A stretch of 64,000 nucleotides of DNA from Ochrobactrum chromiisoli (GCF_026241335.1 NZ_JAPHAV010000001.1:434001-498000), one strand, 5' to 3'. Shown: positions 9,282 through 17,527, counted from the stretch's first letter. Numbers and translations: made by a program. Notes: generated from the letters alone by a model not told the origin.

Positions 9282-9713
9282 AGTTTATCTGGGGGAGCTT
9301 TCGCAAAAAATGGCTGCCAGAAGCTGTGATTGACAATTAACCTTTAAGCCAATAGAAGCCCCGCTCGCGTTAGGATACGCATTTGTAAAGGTCGGCATTT
9401 TGGTGTCTGGCCGACAAAACGAAAGGCTCGGTAATATTTCGGGAAACGCTTCCGCGTTTCCGGCGTTACATAAAAGAACGATGTGCAGCGATCTTCTCAT
9501 TCATGTGTTTTGAAGGCACATGGGGGAAATAAATTCAAAAGCCGCTTTGGAGCAGATATTCGGTCGGGTGTTTTGGCACGGTGTCCGAATTTGTGAAACG
9601 GGGCTTGAAAATAGCACAGGACGAAAAGCAAATTTGATGCTGGTTCGCTTTGCGCTTCGCTCACCTTGTGGTTAGACTGCGTCCTGTTGTGTAACGCAAA
9701 TGAGGTGTACCAA
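9282..9713 (+). other. Gene-free leader between rpoN and hpf
   Basis: 432 bases with no supported gene. It holds a small hairpin with GGAAACGC (9442-9449) and GCGTTTCC (9454-9461) around a TTCC loop, and a weaker GTCGGC (9391-9396)/GCCGAC (9410-9415) pair. A TTGACA at 9330-9335, with TAGAAG 17 nt later, is a weak promoter candidate. The size suggests that hpf has its own promoter here. Confidence 0.45.
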
Positions 9714-10307
9714 ATGACTCTGCGTGTATCTGGAAAGCATATGGACGTCGGCGAGGCTTTTACGACCCGGATCATTGATCGGGTTAATGAAGCGGTCGGC
9801 AAATATTTTGATCATGGCTTTTCCGGGCAGGTAACGGTCACCAAGTCCGGATCGCGCTACAGCGCAGATTGCACTTTGCATCTTGATAGCGGTGCCACTC
9901 TTCAGAGCACCGGGGATGCACAGGACCCGCAATTGGCGTTCGATGCGGCTGCAGAAAAGATTGAAACACGCTTGCGTCGGTACAAGCGTCGTTTGAAATC
10001 CCGCCCTGCGACTGCACCAAATGCGATCTATGATGATGTGGCATATCGTGTTATGGCACCGCTGCCGGAGGAAGAGGAGGATCTTCCGGTGGATTACGCG
10101 CCAACTATTGTTGCGGAATCGTCTGTCGCTCTTCGCACCCTTTCGGTCGCGTCGGCGGTTGTGGAACTTGACCTGATTGAAAATCCGGTTCTGGTCTTCC
10201 GCAATGCAGGCAATGATGAAGTGAATATCGTCTACCGTCGTGCGGACGGGAATATTGGCTGGGTTGATCCGTCAACGGTGACCCGTCAGTCCGCACCACG
10301 CGCCTGA
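9714..10307 (+). CDS. hpf: Ribosome hibernation-promoting factor, long form
   Basis: 197 residues from the ATG at 9714, with GAGGT 7 nt upstream. The N-terminal RaiA/S30AE domain (residues ~1-105, MTLRVSGKHMDVGEAF to ETRLRRYKRRLKSR) binds the 30S decoding centre. A C-terminal dimerisation domain (~135-197, including NPVLVFRNAGNDEVNIVYRR) makes this the long form, which forms 100S ribosome dimers in stationary phase. It lies between rpoN and ptsN as in many Proteobacteria. Confidence 0.93.
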   Translation: MTLRVSGKHMDVGEAFTTRIIDRVNEAVGKYFDHGFSGQVTVTKSGSRYSADCTLHLDSGATLQSTGDAQDPQLAFDAAAEKIETRLRRYKRRLKSRPATAPNAIYDDVAYRVMAPLPEEEEDLPVDYAPTIVAESSVALRTLSVASAVVELDLIENPVLVFRNAGNDEVNIVYRRADGNIGWVDPSTVTRQSAPRA

Positions 10308-10397
10308 CGGCAAACCGAAGCGCACGCAGTCTTTCTCGCTGTCGTGCGCTTCTCTAAACCGGGCCCAAATGGCCTGATTGAAGAAGGAACGGAGAGA

Positions 10398-10862
10398 ATG
10401 GATCTTAGTGATCTGATTCAGCCTGGGGCGATTATCCCGGCGCTGAAAGCCAGCTCCAAAAAGCAGCTTTTGCAGATTCTGTCTGAAAAGGCTGCGGAAC
10501 TGACCGGTCTCCCGGAGCGTGAAGTTTTCGAAACGATTCTCCAGCGCGAACGCCTTGGTTCTACAGGCGTTGGCAATGGCGTTGCCATTCCTCATGGTAA
10601 GCTCGCAAGCATCGACAAGATTGCAGGGATTTTTGCGCGCCTTGAAACGCCAGTGGATTTTGAAGCATTGGACGATCAGCCCGTTGATCTTGTGTTCTTG
10701 CTTCTGGCACCTGAAAATGCAGGTGCCGACCATCTGAAGGCCCTGTCGCGTATCGCTCGCATGTTACGCGATGCCGACACCGTGGCAAAGCTGCGCGGAA
10801 CCCATGATGCGCAGGCACTTTATTCATTCCTGACATCGCATCCGGCGTCAAACGCCGCCTGA
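10398..10862 (+). CDS. ptsN: Nitrogen-PTS regulatory protein EIIA-Ntr
   Basis: 154 residues from the ATG at 10398, preceded by GGAGAGA; an in-frame upstream start would lack this site. It is a PTS EIIA-2 domain with the phosphorylated histidine His66 in GNGVAIPHGKL. EIIA-Ntr receives phosphate from NPr and regulates potassium transport, sigma-54 functions and other targets by protein contact. It is the last gene of the lptC-rpoN-hpf-ptsN block, and a strong terminator follows 22 nt after the stop. Confidence 0.95.
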   Translation: MDLSDLIQPGAIIPALKASSKKQLLQILSEKAAELTGLPEREVFETILQRERLGSTGVGNGVAIPHGKLASIDKIAGIFARLETPVDFEALDDQPVDLVFLLLAPENAGADHLKALSRIARMLRDADTVAKLRGTHDAQALYSFLTSHPASNAA

Positions 10863-10884
10863 GGTCAAATAAGCGTCTGTTAAA

Positions 10885-10920
10885 AAAACCGCTGTTCTCA
10901 CTGAACGGCGGTTTTTACTT
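10885..10920 (+). terminator. Rho-independent terminator after ptsN
   Basis: AAAACCGCTGTT (10885-10896) pairs with AACGGCGGTTTT (10904-10915), 12 bp with one G-U pair and a 7-nt loop, and runs into a T tract. Confidence 0.88.
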
Positions 10921-11039
10921 ATTCTAGCATCTTGCGGGCCAAGAATTCATCCTTCATTCTTTCGATTTTCAAATTGGAACAAAAGTTTAACCAAAATCTT
11001 CGCCCAGCTAGTTTATCGATCTTATTGTTTAAGCTGCCA

Positions 11040-11153
11040 ATGCTTCGTAAAACCAGCAAAGTCTTTGGTCCATTTACGAAAAAAGCTGCTGGTTACCAGC
11101 TTTTTAAAAGACTTAGAAACGTGTTCAAGTTGAAGACTGGAGCCTACGCATGA
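11040..11153 (+). CDS. Candidate 37-residue basic leader peptide overlapping the GNAT gene
   Basis: An ATG at 11040 opens a 37-codon frame beginning MLRKTSKVFGPFTKKAAG and ending KLKTGAYA. Its TGA overlaps the ATG of the acetyltransferase (ATGA at 11150-11153), which would allow translational coupling. It is Lys/Arg rich (about 11 of 37 residues). No convincing Shine-Dalgarno precedes it, and I recognise no family. The frame runs through the attenuator-like structure at 11044-11115, so its translation would affect folding. It may be chance. Confidence 0.28.
   Translation: MLRKTSKVFGPFTKKAAGYQLFKRLRNVFKLKTGAYA
11044..11115 (+). promoter_or_regulatory. Attenuator-like leader with mutually exclusive hairpins
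   Basis: Hairpin 1: TTCGTAAA (11044-11051) with TTTACGAA (11083-11090). Terminator-like hairpin 2: AAAAAGCTG (11090-11098) with CAGCTTTTT (11107-11115), the right arm ending in T5. An alternative 8-bp pairing, AACCAGCA (11051-11058) with TGCTGGTT (11097-11104), would break both. This two-state layout is what a transcription attenuator or riboswitch looks like. It matches no RNA family that I recognise. Confidence 0.45.
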
Positions 11154-11704
11154 AGTTTCGTATTGCCCGCCCGTCTGATGCTGCAATATTGGCAGCTATC
11201 TCAATTGAAGTCTGGTTGGGGACCTATATCAGGCGGGGGGTAAACGCGTTTTTTGCTGATTATGCACTAAATGAGTTTACATCCGATAAGTTCGCCACGC
11301 TGCTCGATGATCCCCAAGAACATATTATCGTGTCAGAGAATGAAGATGGTATCGATGGATTTATTCGCATCAGCGGTGGGAAAGCGGCTCCTGTCGCAGA
11401 TTGTTCCACTATGGAGATTTCCACCCTGTACGTTCAGCCCCGTCACCACGGCAGGGGGCTCGGAGGACTGCTGTTGGAACAGGGGCTGAAATATGCGCGA
11501 GATGCCGACAGTCCATCGGTCTGGTTGACGACCAATTCTGAAAATAGCCCCGCCATAGCCTTCTATCTTAAGCACTGCTTTGAAAAAGTTGGAACTACGC
11601 ATTTCCGCATTCAGGATCAAGTCTATCTGAACGATGTTTTCAGGCTTGGCCTCAGGCAGGAAATAAAAAGACCACGGGACAGCAATAAGCCTTATGACTG
11701 CTAA
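11150..11704 (+). CDS. GNAT-family N-acetyltransferase
   Basis: 184 residues. The acetyl-CoA binding motif A is clear: ISTLYVQPRHHGRGLGGLLL (Q/R-x-x-G-x-G/A). A later segment NSPAIAFYLKHCFEKVGTTH is the usual motif B. The N-terminal MKFRIARPSDAAILAAISIE is typical of small-molecule or peptide acetyltransferases, some resembling PaiA-type polyamine enzymes. The substrate cannot be read from sequence. The gene stands alone after the ptsN terminator, behind a 280-nt leader with attenuator-like folding and an overlapping short frame. Confidence 0.8.
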   Translation: MKFRIARPSDAAILAAISIEVWLGTYIRRGVNAFFADYALNEFTSDKFATLLDDPQEHIIVSENEDGIDGFIRISGGKAAPVADCSTMEISTLYVQPRHHGRGLGGLLLEQGLKYARDADSPSVWLTTNSENSPAIAFYLKHCFEKVGTTHFRIQDQVYLNDVFRLGLRQEIKRPRDSNKPYDC

Positions 11705-11755
11705 AGTGCCGTTTTGTTACAACTGAGACCGGCACCCTTTTACGGAAAGCAGCAA

Positions 11756-11779
11756 TGCCGGTCCGTTGACGGACCGGCA
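11756..11779 (-). terminator. Perfect 10-bp hairpin downstream of DUF1150
   Basis: TGCCGGTCCG (11756-11765) and CGGACCGGCA (11770-11779) with a TTGA loop. It lies 14 nt beyond the stop of the DUF1150 gene and 52 nt beyond the convergent GNAT gene. No long T-run follows on either strand, so termination is inferred from position and GC-rich stem. Confidence 0.6.
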
Positions 11780-11792
11780 TCACGCAAAGAAT

Positions 11793-12041
11793 TTAATGCA
11801 GCATAACCGTGCGCAATTCATGTTCATGCGCGCCCTGCAAGGCGGTGGCACGGACATCGGACAGGACGATAGGCTCGCCGCTGGCGCCAAACAGCGCCCA
11901 GATTTCTATACCTGGAGCAATCGGGGGGAGGGCCGGGAAGGTGCGGGTGAGATCGTCGGAACGAATCTTGCGCACATAAGCCACTTCACCTTCACCCAGA
12001 TGAGCGAATTCATGTTCCGTGAGGATGTGTCTGTTCATCAT
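11793..12041 (-). CDS. DUF1150 family protein
   Basis: 82 residues, matching the small alphaproteobacterial DUF1150 family (EFAHLGEGEVAYVRKIRSDD; WALFGASGEPIVLSD; HEHELRTVMLH at the end). Function is unknown. It consistently follows an hsp20 gene in Rhizobiales, as here (100 nt downstream), which suggests a stress-related role. The start ATGATG at 12041/12038 has GGAGG upstream. No separate promoter is obvious, so it is probably transcribed from the RpoH-type promoter of hsp20. Confidence 0.82.
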   Translation of the reverse strand: MMNRHILTEHEFAHLGEGEVAYVRKIRSDDLTRTFPALPPIAPGIEIWALFGASGEPIVLSDVRATALQGAHEHELRTVMLH

Positions 12042-12141
12042 CGTAGCCTCCGTTTTCGCGGCATATCATTTGCGATCATGGCGCTTAAGAGCTTAATAAA
12101 TCCCTATAGCAGTTTTTAGTTGAACATAAGCTGAACCAGCT

Positions 12142-12564
12142 TCACTCTTTCACTGCTATATTGATACGTTTGATCAGCCGTTCTGGTTCAGGTCGATCAA
12201 GATCAATGGCGAGAAGTCCATTTTTCAGTTCACACCCGACAACCCGCATACCATCGGCCAGAACAAAGACGCGTTGAAACTGACGCGCAGCAATGCCGCG
12301 ATGCAGAAATTCGCGCTCCGTATCGTCGTTTTGGCGTCCGCGGATGACAAGCTGATTGTCTTCCGTCATGACTTCAAGATCGTCGCTGGCAAATCCTGCA
12401 ACTGCAAGCGTGATACGCAGGCGTTCAGAGCCAGTCTCGCCACGCAGACGTTCTATATTATAAGGCGGGTAACCATCACCGGATTTGGCAATCCGTTCCA
12501 GCGTCTTTTCCATTGTGTCGAATCCGAGCAAAAGCGGGCTCGAAAACGGGGTAATTCTTGTCAT
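12142..12564 (-). CDS. Small heat-shock protein, Hsp20/IbpA family
   Basis: 140 residues from the ATG at 12564, which has AAGGA upstream; this fits a transcript starting near 12624 from the RpoH promoter. The alpha-crystallin domain covers residues ~35-130: NIERLRGETGSERLRITLAV, ADDLEVMTEDNQLVIRGRQN, FLHRGIAARQFQRVFVLADG and the end of the domain at LKNGLLAIDLDRPE. It is an ATP-independent holdase that keeps aggregating proteins refoldable. Member of the IbpA group of rhizobial sHsps, followed by DUF1150. Confidence 0.93.
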   Translation of the reverse strand: MTRITPFSSPLLLGFDTMEKTLERIAKSGDGYPPYNIERLRGETGSERLRITLAVAGFASDDLEVMTEDNQLVIRGRQNDDTEREFLHRGIAARQFQRVFVLADGMRVVGCELKNGLLAIDLDRPEPERLIKRINIAVKE

Positions 12565-12630
12565 TGCATCAGTCCTTATCGAAGCGACCGTCTTGGAAAG
12601 AACCCTTGCGGCGTATCTTTCACTCAACTG

Positions 12631-12661
12631 ATATGGCTTGTGAAAGGTCCGACTTCAAGAG
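12631..12661 (-). promoter_or_regulatory. RpoH (sigma-32) type heat-shock promoter of hsp20
   Basis: On the minus strand CTCTTGAA (12661-12654), 17 nt, then CCATAT (12636-12631). This exactly matches the rhizobial RpoH consensus CNCTTGAA-N17-CCANAT. It lies about 67 nt before the ATG of hsp20. Confidence 0.8.
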
Positions 12662-12743
12662 CCGAAGTCCAATTCCTCCCATCACACTGTAAATCCGATG
12701 GGTTCGATGCAAAACTTGTCAATATGTGTGGAAAAACATGAGA

Positions 12744-12766
12744 GTGCGACCGCCCTCTTGGGCGCA
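12744..12766 (-). terminator. Weak terminator candidate after DUF2244 gene
   Basis: On the minus strand GTGC-GCCC, loop AAGA, GGGC-(bulge)-GCAC, followed by TCTCATGTTTTTCC. Bulged stem with a late T-run, 12 nt after the stop of the DUF2244 gene. Confidence 0.35.
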
Positions 12767-12777
12767 CAAAGCTCGTT

Positions 12778-13290
12778 TTAACGCCGTGCTTCGCTCAGCG
12801 CGTGGCCAAAAGCCGTTGCAAAGCTTTCGCGATCATCCGGATTGAGAAAGCCGCCGATGAGAACGCGATACGGGCGGCTTTCCACATGCATGGATGTAAT
12901 GCCGAATTCCGGCTTTCGTGCTATTGTGAACCGTGCCCGGAACGGATGAAACTCATGTTCGATCAATTTTCCTGAAGGCTCAAATTTGCGGATATGCAGG
13001 GCCGCGCGTGAAACGGATATTTCCTCGCGCGCTTTCGCCGTATGGTAATTCCAGCGAAAAGCCAGATAGATCAGCAAGACATCAAGACCAAAAAAGCCGA
13101 TGATCGGCCATGCACCGATTGACCAGAACAGAACGCAGACAAACAGCCAGCAACTGATCAGCCCGCCCATCAGTACCCGAAAACCCGTTTTCCCCAATGA
13201 GCGATAGGGCGTCAGCAGGGCTTTAAAAATTGGGGTGTCAAACGCGTCTGGGTTTGCGCCGTCTGGATGGTGCATGGATTTCACGACCAT
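12778..13290 (-). CDS. DUF2244 domain membrane protein
   Basis: 170 residues from the ATG at 13290 (GAGGCG upstream). An in-frame TTG at 13332 would add 14 residues but has no ribosome site. Two adjacent membrane segments (GLISCWLFVCVLFWSIGAW and IIGFFGLDVLLIYLAFRW) are followed by a cytosolic domain with the DUF2244 pattern (EISVSRAALHIRKFEPSGK, YRVLIGGFLNPDDRESFATA). The family is common in alphaproteobacteria and of unknown function. Divergent from nth, with about 86 bp between the starts. Confidence 0.75.
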   Translation of the reverse strand: MVVKSMHHPDGANPDAFDTPIFKALLTPYRSLGKTGFRVLMGGLISCWLFVCVLFWSIGAWPIIGFFGLDVLLIYLAFRWNYHTAKAREEISVSRAALHIRKFEPSGKLIEHEFHPFRARFTIARKPEFGITSMHVESRPYRVLIGGFLNPDDRESFATAFGHALSEARR

Positions 13291-13376
13291 TCCGGTCGCC
13301 TCAATTTGCGGAGTGTTTGGGGGCTGCGTCAAGCTGTGAACTGTTTTCCGCGGATGCAGCCAAGTATAGAGGCAAA

Positions 13377-14126
13377 ATGGAAAACGCCAAAATCAAATCC
13401 TCCGTGACTGTAAGCGCGCCCACGCGCCGCGCGCGCCGTGTGGCTGGTACGCTTTATACGGCTGACGAGATTCACGAAATTTTCCGCCGCTTTTCCATTA
13501 TTCGCCCTGAACCCAAGGGCGAGCTTGAGCATGTGAATGCTTTCACGCTGCTGGTGGCTGTGGCCTTGTCAGCGCAGGCAACCGATGCGGGGGTGAACAA
13601 GGCAACCCGAGCGCTTTTTGCCATCGCTGACACACCGCAAAAGATGCTGGCGCTGGGCGAAGACACGGTTGGCAACTATATCCGCACCATCGGCCTTTGG
13701 CGCAACAAGGCGAAGAATGTCATTTTGCTGTCTGAAGCGCTGATCCGTGATCATGGCGGCGAAGTGCCGGATGATCTTGATGCGCTGGTGAAACTGCCCG
13801 GCGTTGGCCGCAAGACGGCCAATGTCGTGCTGAGCATGGCCTTTGGTCATGCAACGATGGCGGTGGACACACATATCCTGCGCATTGGCAACCGGATCGG
13901 GCTTGCAACGGCCAAGACGCCGGATGCGATGGAAGCCATTCTGATGCGGATTATCCCGAAAGAATATCTCTTCCATGCGCATCACTGGCTGATCCTGCAT
14001 GGACGCTATACCTGTAAGGCACGCAAGCCCACATGCGAGAATTGCGTGATTGCCGATATCTGCAAATTTCCGGGAAAGACGTGCGATATTCCTGCGGCGC
14101 TCATTGCGCTATCGCCGCAGCCTTAA
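13377..14126 (+). CDS. nth: Endonuclease III (DNA glycosylase/AP lyase)
   Basis: 249 residues from the ATG at 13377, which has AGAGG upstream. It removes oxidised pyrimidines and cleaves the AP site. The helix-hairpin-helix is LPGVGRKTANVVL with catalytic Lys146, and the catalytic Asp164 lies 18 residues later in VDTHILRIGNR, the spacing seen in E. coli (K120/D138). The C-terminal 4Fe-4S cluster motif C-x6-C-x2-C-x5-C is complete (CKARKPTCENCVIADIC). The 3' end overlaps the convergent EI24-family gene by 18 nt. Confidence 0.96.
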   Translation: MENAKIKSSVTVSAPTRRARRVAGTLYTADEIHEIFRRFSIIRPEPKGELEHVNAFTLLVAVALSAQATDAGVNKATRALFAIADTPQKMLALGEDTVGNYIRTIGLWRNKAKNVILLSEALIRDHGGEVPDDLDALVKLPGVGRKTANVVLSMAFGHATMAVDTHILRIGNRIGLATAKTPDAMEAILMRIIPKEYLFHAHHWLILHGRYTCKARKPTCENCVIADICKFPGKTCDIPAALIALSPQP

Positions 14127-14825
14127 AGTCTCTTTTGCAGAAATTGCCTTGTGCAGATGGATCATCATGGCAGCTGCAAAAAGCGGTGTCAGCAGATTGA
14201 GCAGCGGGATCGCAAGAAAGGCCGCGATGACCAGCCCCGCAAGGAAGACTGTCACACCATATTGCGAGCGTAACGCTTTCGCTTCCGCTTCTGACCGGTA
14301 GCGCATGGCGGCAAATTCAAAGAACTCGCGCCCCAGCAGATAGGCATTGATCACGAAAAAGGCGATCAGGTTGACACCCGGCACAAACAGCAGAAGCAGC
14401 GCTATAATATTGCCGAGAATGACCACGCCTAAAAATTTGAGCGACGCCACAACGGCGCGTCCGAGCGGTAACGCTGTGCCTTGAGGTTCACCCGGATAAT
14501 CCTCGCGCTCGACCACATCAGCAACATCATCAAGGAAAATGCCAGCAACAAGAGCTGTGACGGGCGCGATCATCAAAGCAAGAACGAGCGCCAACCCAAG
14601 ACCTGCAACGATAGCCGCAACAATGCCAAGCCAACCGGCCCAATCGGGCATTCCGGGCAGGATTTGCTCCATCCAGGGCCAAGCCAAAGTAAAAAATATT
14701 TGACGAATGGTGACCCATAGCCCGACGAGCAGGAGAAGCGTCAGCCCCAATGTTTTCCATAAAACAGAACGAAATTCCGGCGTTGGAAGGCGCTTTAACG
14801 CTTTTAGTGCCGCTTCAATGATCAT
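14109..14825 (-). CDS. EI24/CysZ-like integral membrane protein
   Basis: 238 residues with about four to five membrane segments (TLGLTLLLLVGLWVTI, GWLGIVAAIVAGLGLALVLA, FLGVVILGNIIALLLLFVPG, TVFLAGLVIAAFLAIPLLN) and the family signature PGVNLIAFFVINAYLLGREF. CysZ of E. coli takes up sulfate, but many EI24 proteins have no known function. The sulfur islands are 9 kb or more away, so a sulfate role is not supported by context. Its 3' end overlaps nth by 18 nt in convergent orientation. Confidence 0.78.
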   Translation of the reverse strand: MIIEAALKALKRLPTPEFRSVLWKTLGLTLLLLVGLWVTIRQIFFTLAWPWMEQILPGMPDWAGWLGIVAAIVAGLGLALVLALMIAPVTALVAGIFLDDVADVVEREDYPGEPQGTALPLGRAVVASLKFLGVVILGNIIALLLLFVPGVNLIAFFVINAYLLGREFFEFAAMRYRSEAEAKALRSQYGVTVFLAGLVIAAFLAIPLLNLLTPLFAAAMMIHLHKAISAKETLRLRR

Positions 14826-15036
14826 TCAGGTCCACTTTCCGTGATCTCACAGGATCAAAATAGGAATATCAGCGCTGCTGTGCAATATGCGCTACCCACA
14901 GAAGGCAGGCTTAACAGGGTAGTCAAAAGACTTGCAAAAGGCTAAACCCGCCCCACATGACTGCCGCCGTACCGCTTGTCTGAATGTCTCGGACAGAGGC
15001 GGGCAGCAGACAAAAGGGGAGCCCCAGATCAAGCTC

Positions 15037-16032
15037 ATGGCTACATTCGACGTTCTTTGCATTGGCAATGCCATTGTCGATATTATCTCGCGCACAGAGG
15101 ATGCATTCCTTGAAACAAACGGCATCATCAAAGGTGCCATGAACCTGATTGATGGTGACCGGGCAGAATTGCTTTATAGTCGCATCAAAGGTCAGGTCAC
15201 CGAAATGTCTGGCGGCAGCGCAGGCAACACGGCGGCTGGCGTTGCAAGCTTTGGCGGTCGCTCCGCCTATTTTGGTAAAGTCGCAACCGATCATCTAGGC
15301 CGCGTCTTTGCGCATGATATTCGCGCGCAGGGTGTCGCTTTTGATACGCGTCCTCTGGAAAAGGGATCGCCGACAGCGCGTTGCACGATTTTCGTTACTC
15401 CGGATGGCGAGCGTTCGATGAACACCTATCTTGGTGCCTGCGTCGAGCTGGGGCCGGAAGATATTGAAACCTCGAAGGTAGCGGACGCTAAGGTCACTTA
15501 TTTCGAGGGTTATCTGTGGGACCCACCCCGTGCCAAGGAAGCCATTGTTCTGGCCTCCAAGATTGCCCATGAACATGGCCGCAAGGTCGCCATGACGCTT
15601 TCTGATCCATTCTGTGTTGATCGCTATCGCGAGGAATTCCTTGATCTGATGCGTAAAGGAACGGTCGATATCGTTTTCGCAAATGAAGACGAGGCCAAGT
15701 CGCTTTATCAGACCCACGCGCTGGATGACGCCATCGAATCGTTGCGCAAAGACTGTCCGCTGGTCATTGTGACGCGTTCGGAAAAAGGTGCGGTGGTCAT
15801 CACTGAAGACCAGACTCTTGTCGTTCCGGCGATCGAAATCGAAGAGCTGGTCGATACGACCGGCGCGGGTGATCTCTACGCTGCCGGTTTTCTGTATGGC
15901 TATACCAATGACCGTTCGCTGGAAGATTGCGCCCGTCTTGGTTCGCTTGCAGCCGGTATGATTATTCAGCAGATGGGCCCGCGCCCACTGGCCAATCTTC
16001 AGGCCGTGGCGGCTCAGGCCAAGCTTATCTGA
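15037..16032 (+). CDS. PfkB-family kinase, adenosine kinase type
   Basis: 331 residues from the ATG at 15037, giving the usual family N-terminus MATFDVLCIGNAIVDIISRT. The first PfkB signature region is GGSAGNTAAGVASFGGRSAY, and the second is DTTGAGDLYAAGFLYG, whose Asp is the catalytic base. The substrate-binding pattern and length fit adenosine kinases (AMP formation from adenosine) of alphaproteobacteria. An alternative sugar or nucleoside substrate cannot be excluded. No strong Shine-Dalgarno is next to this ATG. The stop abuts the convergent TRIC gene. Confidence 0.8.
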   Translation: MATFDVLCIGNAIVDIISRTEDAFLETNGIIKGAMNLIDGDRAELLYSRIKGQVTEMSGGSAGNTAAGVASFGGRSAYFGKVATDHLGRVFAHDIRAQGVAFDTRPLEKGSPTARCTIFVTPDGERSMNTYLGACVELGPEDIETSKVADAKVTYFEGYLWDPPRAKEAIVLASKIAHEHGRKVAMTLSDPFCVDRYREEFLDLMRKGTVDIVFANEDEAKSLYQTHALDDAIESLRKDCPLVIVTRSEKGAVVITEDQTLVVPAIEIEELVDTTGAGDLYAAGFLYGYTNDRSLEDCARLGSLAAGMIIQQMGPRPLANLQAVAAQAKLI

Positions 16033-16692
16033 TTATTCATCCGGTCTTACAATCCGGTCGCGCTTGAGCTCTTCTTCAGTGCGACCGGGGCGGCTTTTAT
16101 AAACTGGCAGATTCCAGCCGAAATAGAGCGCCCCGCCGCGCACGATGAATGCGGTGAGCGCCGCTGAGAGGCCTGCAAAAACCGGGTCAACACCAAAACG
16201 TTCCAGCAAGACATAGAGACATGCACCGGCCAGTGCTGCGCTGACATAAATTTCCCGTCGCATCAGAACGGATGGCTCACCGGCCACCATATCGCGCAAA
16301 ATTCCGCCAAGAGTTGCTGTGAAAATACCCGTAACGATGGCGACGGACGGCCCAAAGCCAAGCGCAAGCCCTTTGGCCGCGCCCACAACCGTATAGGCTG
16401 CCATACCGATAGCGTCACACCAAAGCAGAAGCCGGTAGCGCGATTCGAAGAGATGCGCCGTGAAATAGACGATGATGGCGGCCGATGTGCCAGCCAGCAA
16501 ATAGAACGGTTCAATCACCCAGAACACCGGTGCGCCCAGAAGCAGATCGCGAATCGTCCCCCCACCAATACCTGTTATATTGGCGAGAAAGATGAAGCCG
16601 ATAATGTCGAGCTGGCGGCGTGAGGCGGCAAGCGCGCCGGTGGCGGCGAAGACAAACACACCTGCAAAATTTGCAAAATCAAAGATCGTCAC
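16033..16692 (-). CDS. TRIC/UPF0126 family membrane channel protein
   Basis: 219 residues, GTG start with GGGAGA upstream. Two repeats of three helices plus a seventh segment, with the repeat signature GGGTIRDLLLG in the first half and GGILRDMVAGEPSVLMR in the second. This is the UPF0126 layout, now recognised as prokaryotic TRIC-type trimeric cation channels. Physiological role here is unknown. It lies between adenosine kinase (convergent, directly adjacent) and the grpE terminator. Confidence 0.82.
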   Translation of the reverse strand: MTIFDFANFAGVFVFAATGALAASRRQLDIIGFIFLANITGIGGGTIRDLLLGAPVFWVIEPFYLLAGTSAAIIVYFTAHLFESRYRLLLWCDAIGMAAYTVVGAAKGLALGFGPSVAIVTGIFTATLGGILRDMVAGEPSVLMRREIYVSAALAGACLYVLLERFGVDPVFAGLSAALTAFIVRGGALYFGWNLPVYKSRPGRTEEELKRDRIVRPDE

Positions 16693-16745
16693 GCATGTCT
16701 CCCGACTGACATTCTGTCGATATTCCGATGGTTAGGGACAAAAAG

Positions 16746-16774
16746 AAAGAGCGGCGATAAACCCGCCGCTCTTT
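16746..16774 (-). terminator. Terminator of grpE
   Basis: AAAGAGCGGCG (16746-16756) and CGCCGCTCTTT (16764-16774), an 11-bp perfect stem with a 7-nt loop. On the minus strand it is followed by CTTTTTGTCC, and it lies 29 nt after the grpE stop. Confidence 0.85.
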
Positions 16775-16803
16775 GTTTGAATAGGTGTCAGCAATAGATA
16801 GGC

Positions 16804-17493
16804 TTAGGCATCGCCCTCAGGTGTCGCAGTGTTTTCCGCCGCAACCTTTGGACCGCCCTTCGAAACGCCAACCATGGCCGGACGCAGCACGCGATCACCA
16901 ATGGCGTAGCCTGCCTGAACAACCTGAACAACGGTGTTGTTCGGAAGCTCGGGATTTGGAACTTCAAACATCGCCTGATGGAAGTTCGGGTCGAACTTCT
17001 GACCTTCTGGATCAAGCTTCGTTACGCCGTGGCGTTCCAATGCCTGCAGCATGGCGCGCTCGGTCATTTCCACGCCTTCGGCCAGCGACTTGAGATTGGC
17101 ATCGCTTTCCAGTGCGTCTGCGGGGATCGCATCCTGTGCGCGGCGCAGATTGTCGGACACTGAGAGCATATCGCGGGCAAAATTCGTCACGGCATAGGTG
17201 CGCGCGTCCTGAACATCGCGCTGGGTGCGCTTGCGCAGATTTTCCATCTCGGCAACCAGACGCAGCATCTGGTCTTTCAGCTCTGCATTGTCAGCTTCCA
17301 GCGCTGCAATGGTGTTGGCGGCCAGATTTTCAGCGTCAACAGTTGCGTCTTCTTCGACCTCAGCGCGTGCCTCAGCCTTGCGGCTTTTCAGAAAATCATC
17401 GGCAGCACGCTTCAGCGCATCACGATCACGAGGATTGTTGATATCGCGCTGCTCAAGATCGGGGTTTTCAGGTGTGTTTTTTTCATCAGCCAT
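16804..17493 (-). CDS. grpE: Nucleotide exchange factor GrpE
   Basis: 229 residues. An acidic, variable N-terminus ([20 protein letters not shown]) leads into a long coiled coil ([20 protein letters not shown]). The conserved C-terminal beta domain follows, with the signature [20 protein letters not shown] (residues ~180-205). GrpE releases ADP from DnaK. The RpoH-like promoter at 17528-17558 fits heat-shock control. It neighbours hrcA, upstream on the same strand (107-nt gap). Confidence 0.96.
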   Translation of the reverse strand: MADEKNTPENPDLEQRDINNPRDRDALKRAADDFLKSRKAEARAEVEEDATVDAENLAANTIAALEADNAELKDQMLRLVAEMENLRKRTQRDVQDARTYAVTNFARDMLSVSDNLRRAQDAIPADALESDANLKSLAEGVEMTERAMLQALERHGVTKLDPEGQKFDPNFHQAMFEVPNPELPNNTVVQVVQAGYAIGDRVLRPAMVGVSKGGPKVAAENTATPEGDA

Positions 17494-17527
17494 AATGCTT
17501 CTTCCGTCTTGAAGTGTGTTTGCCCGG

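Noticed and set aside
9574-9590. TGGCACG resembling a sigma-54 -24 element before hpf
   Set aside because: The -12 position reads CCGA rather than TTGC, so the promoter is incomplete.
10932-11153. 73-codon form of the frame overlapping the GNAT gene
   Set aside because: The upstream part starts at an unsupported TTG; only the ATG-initiated 37-codon part is kept as a low-confidence candidate.
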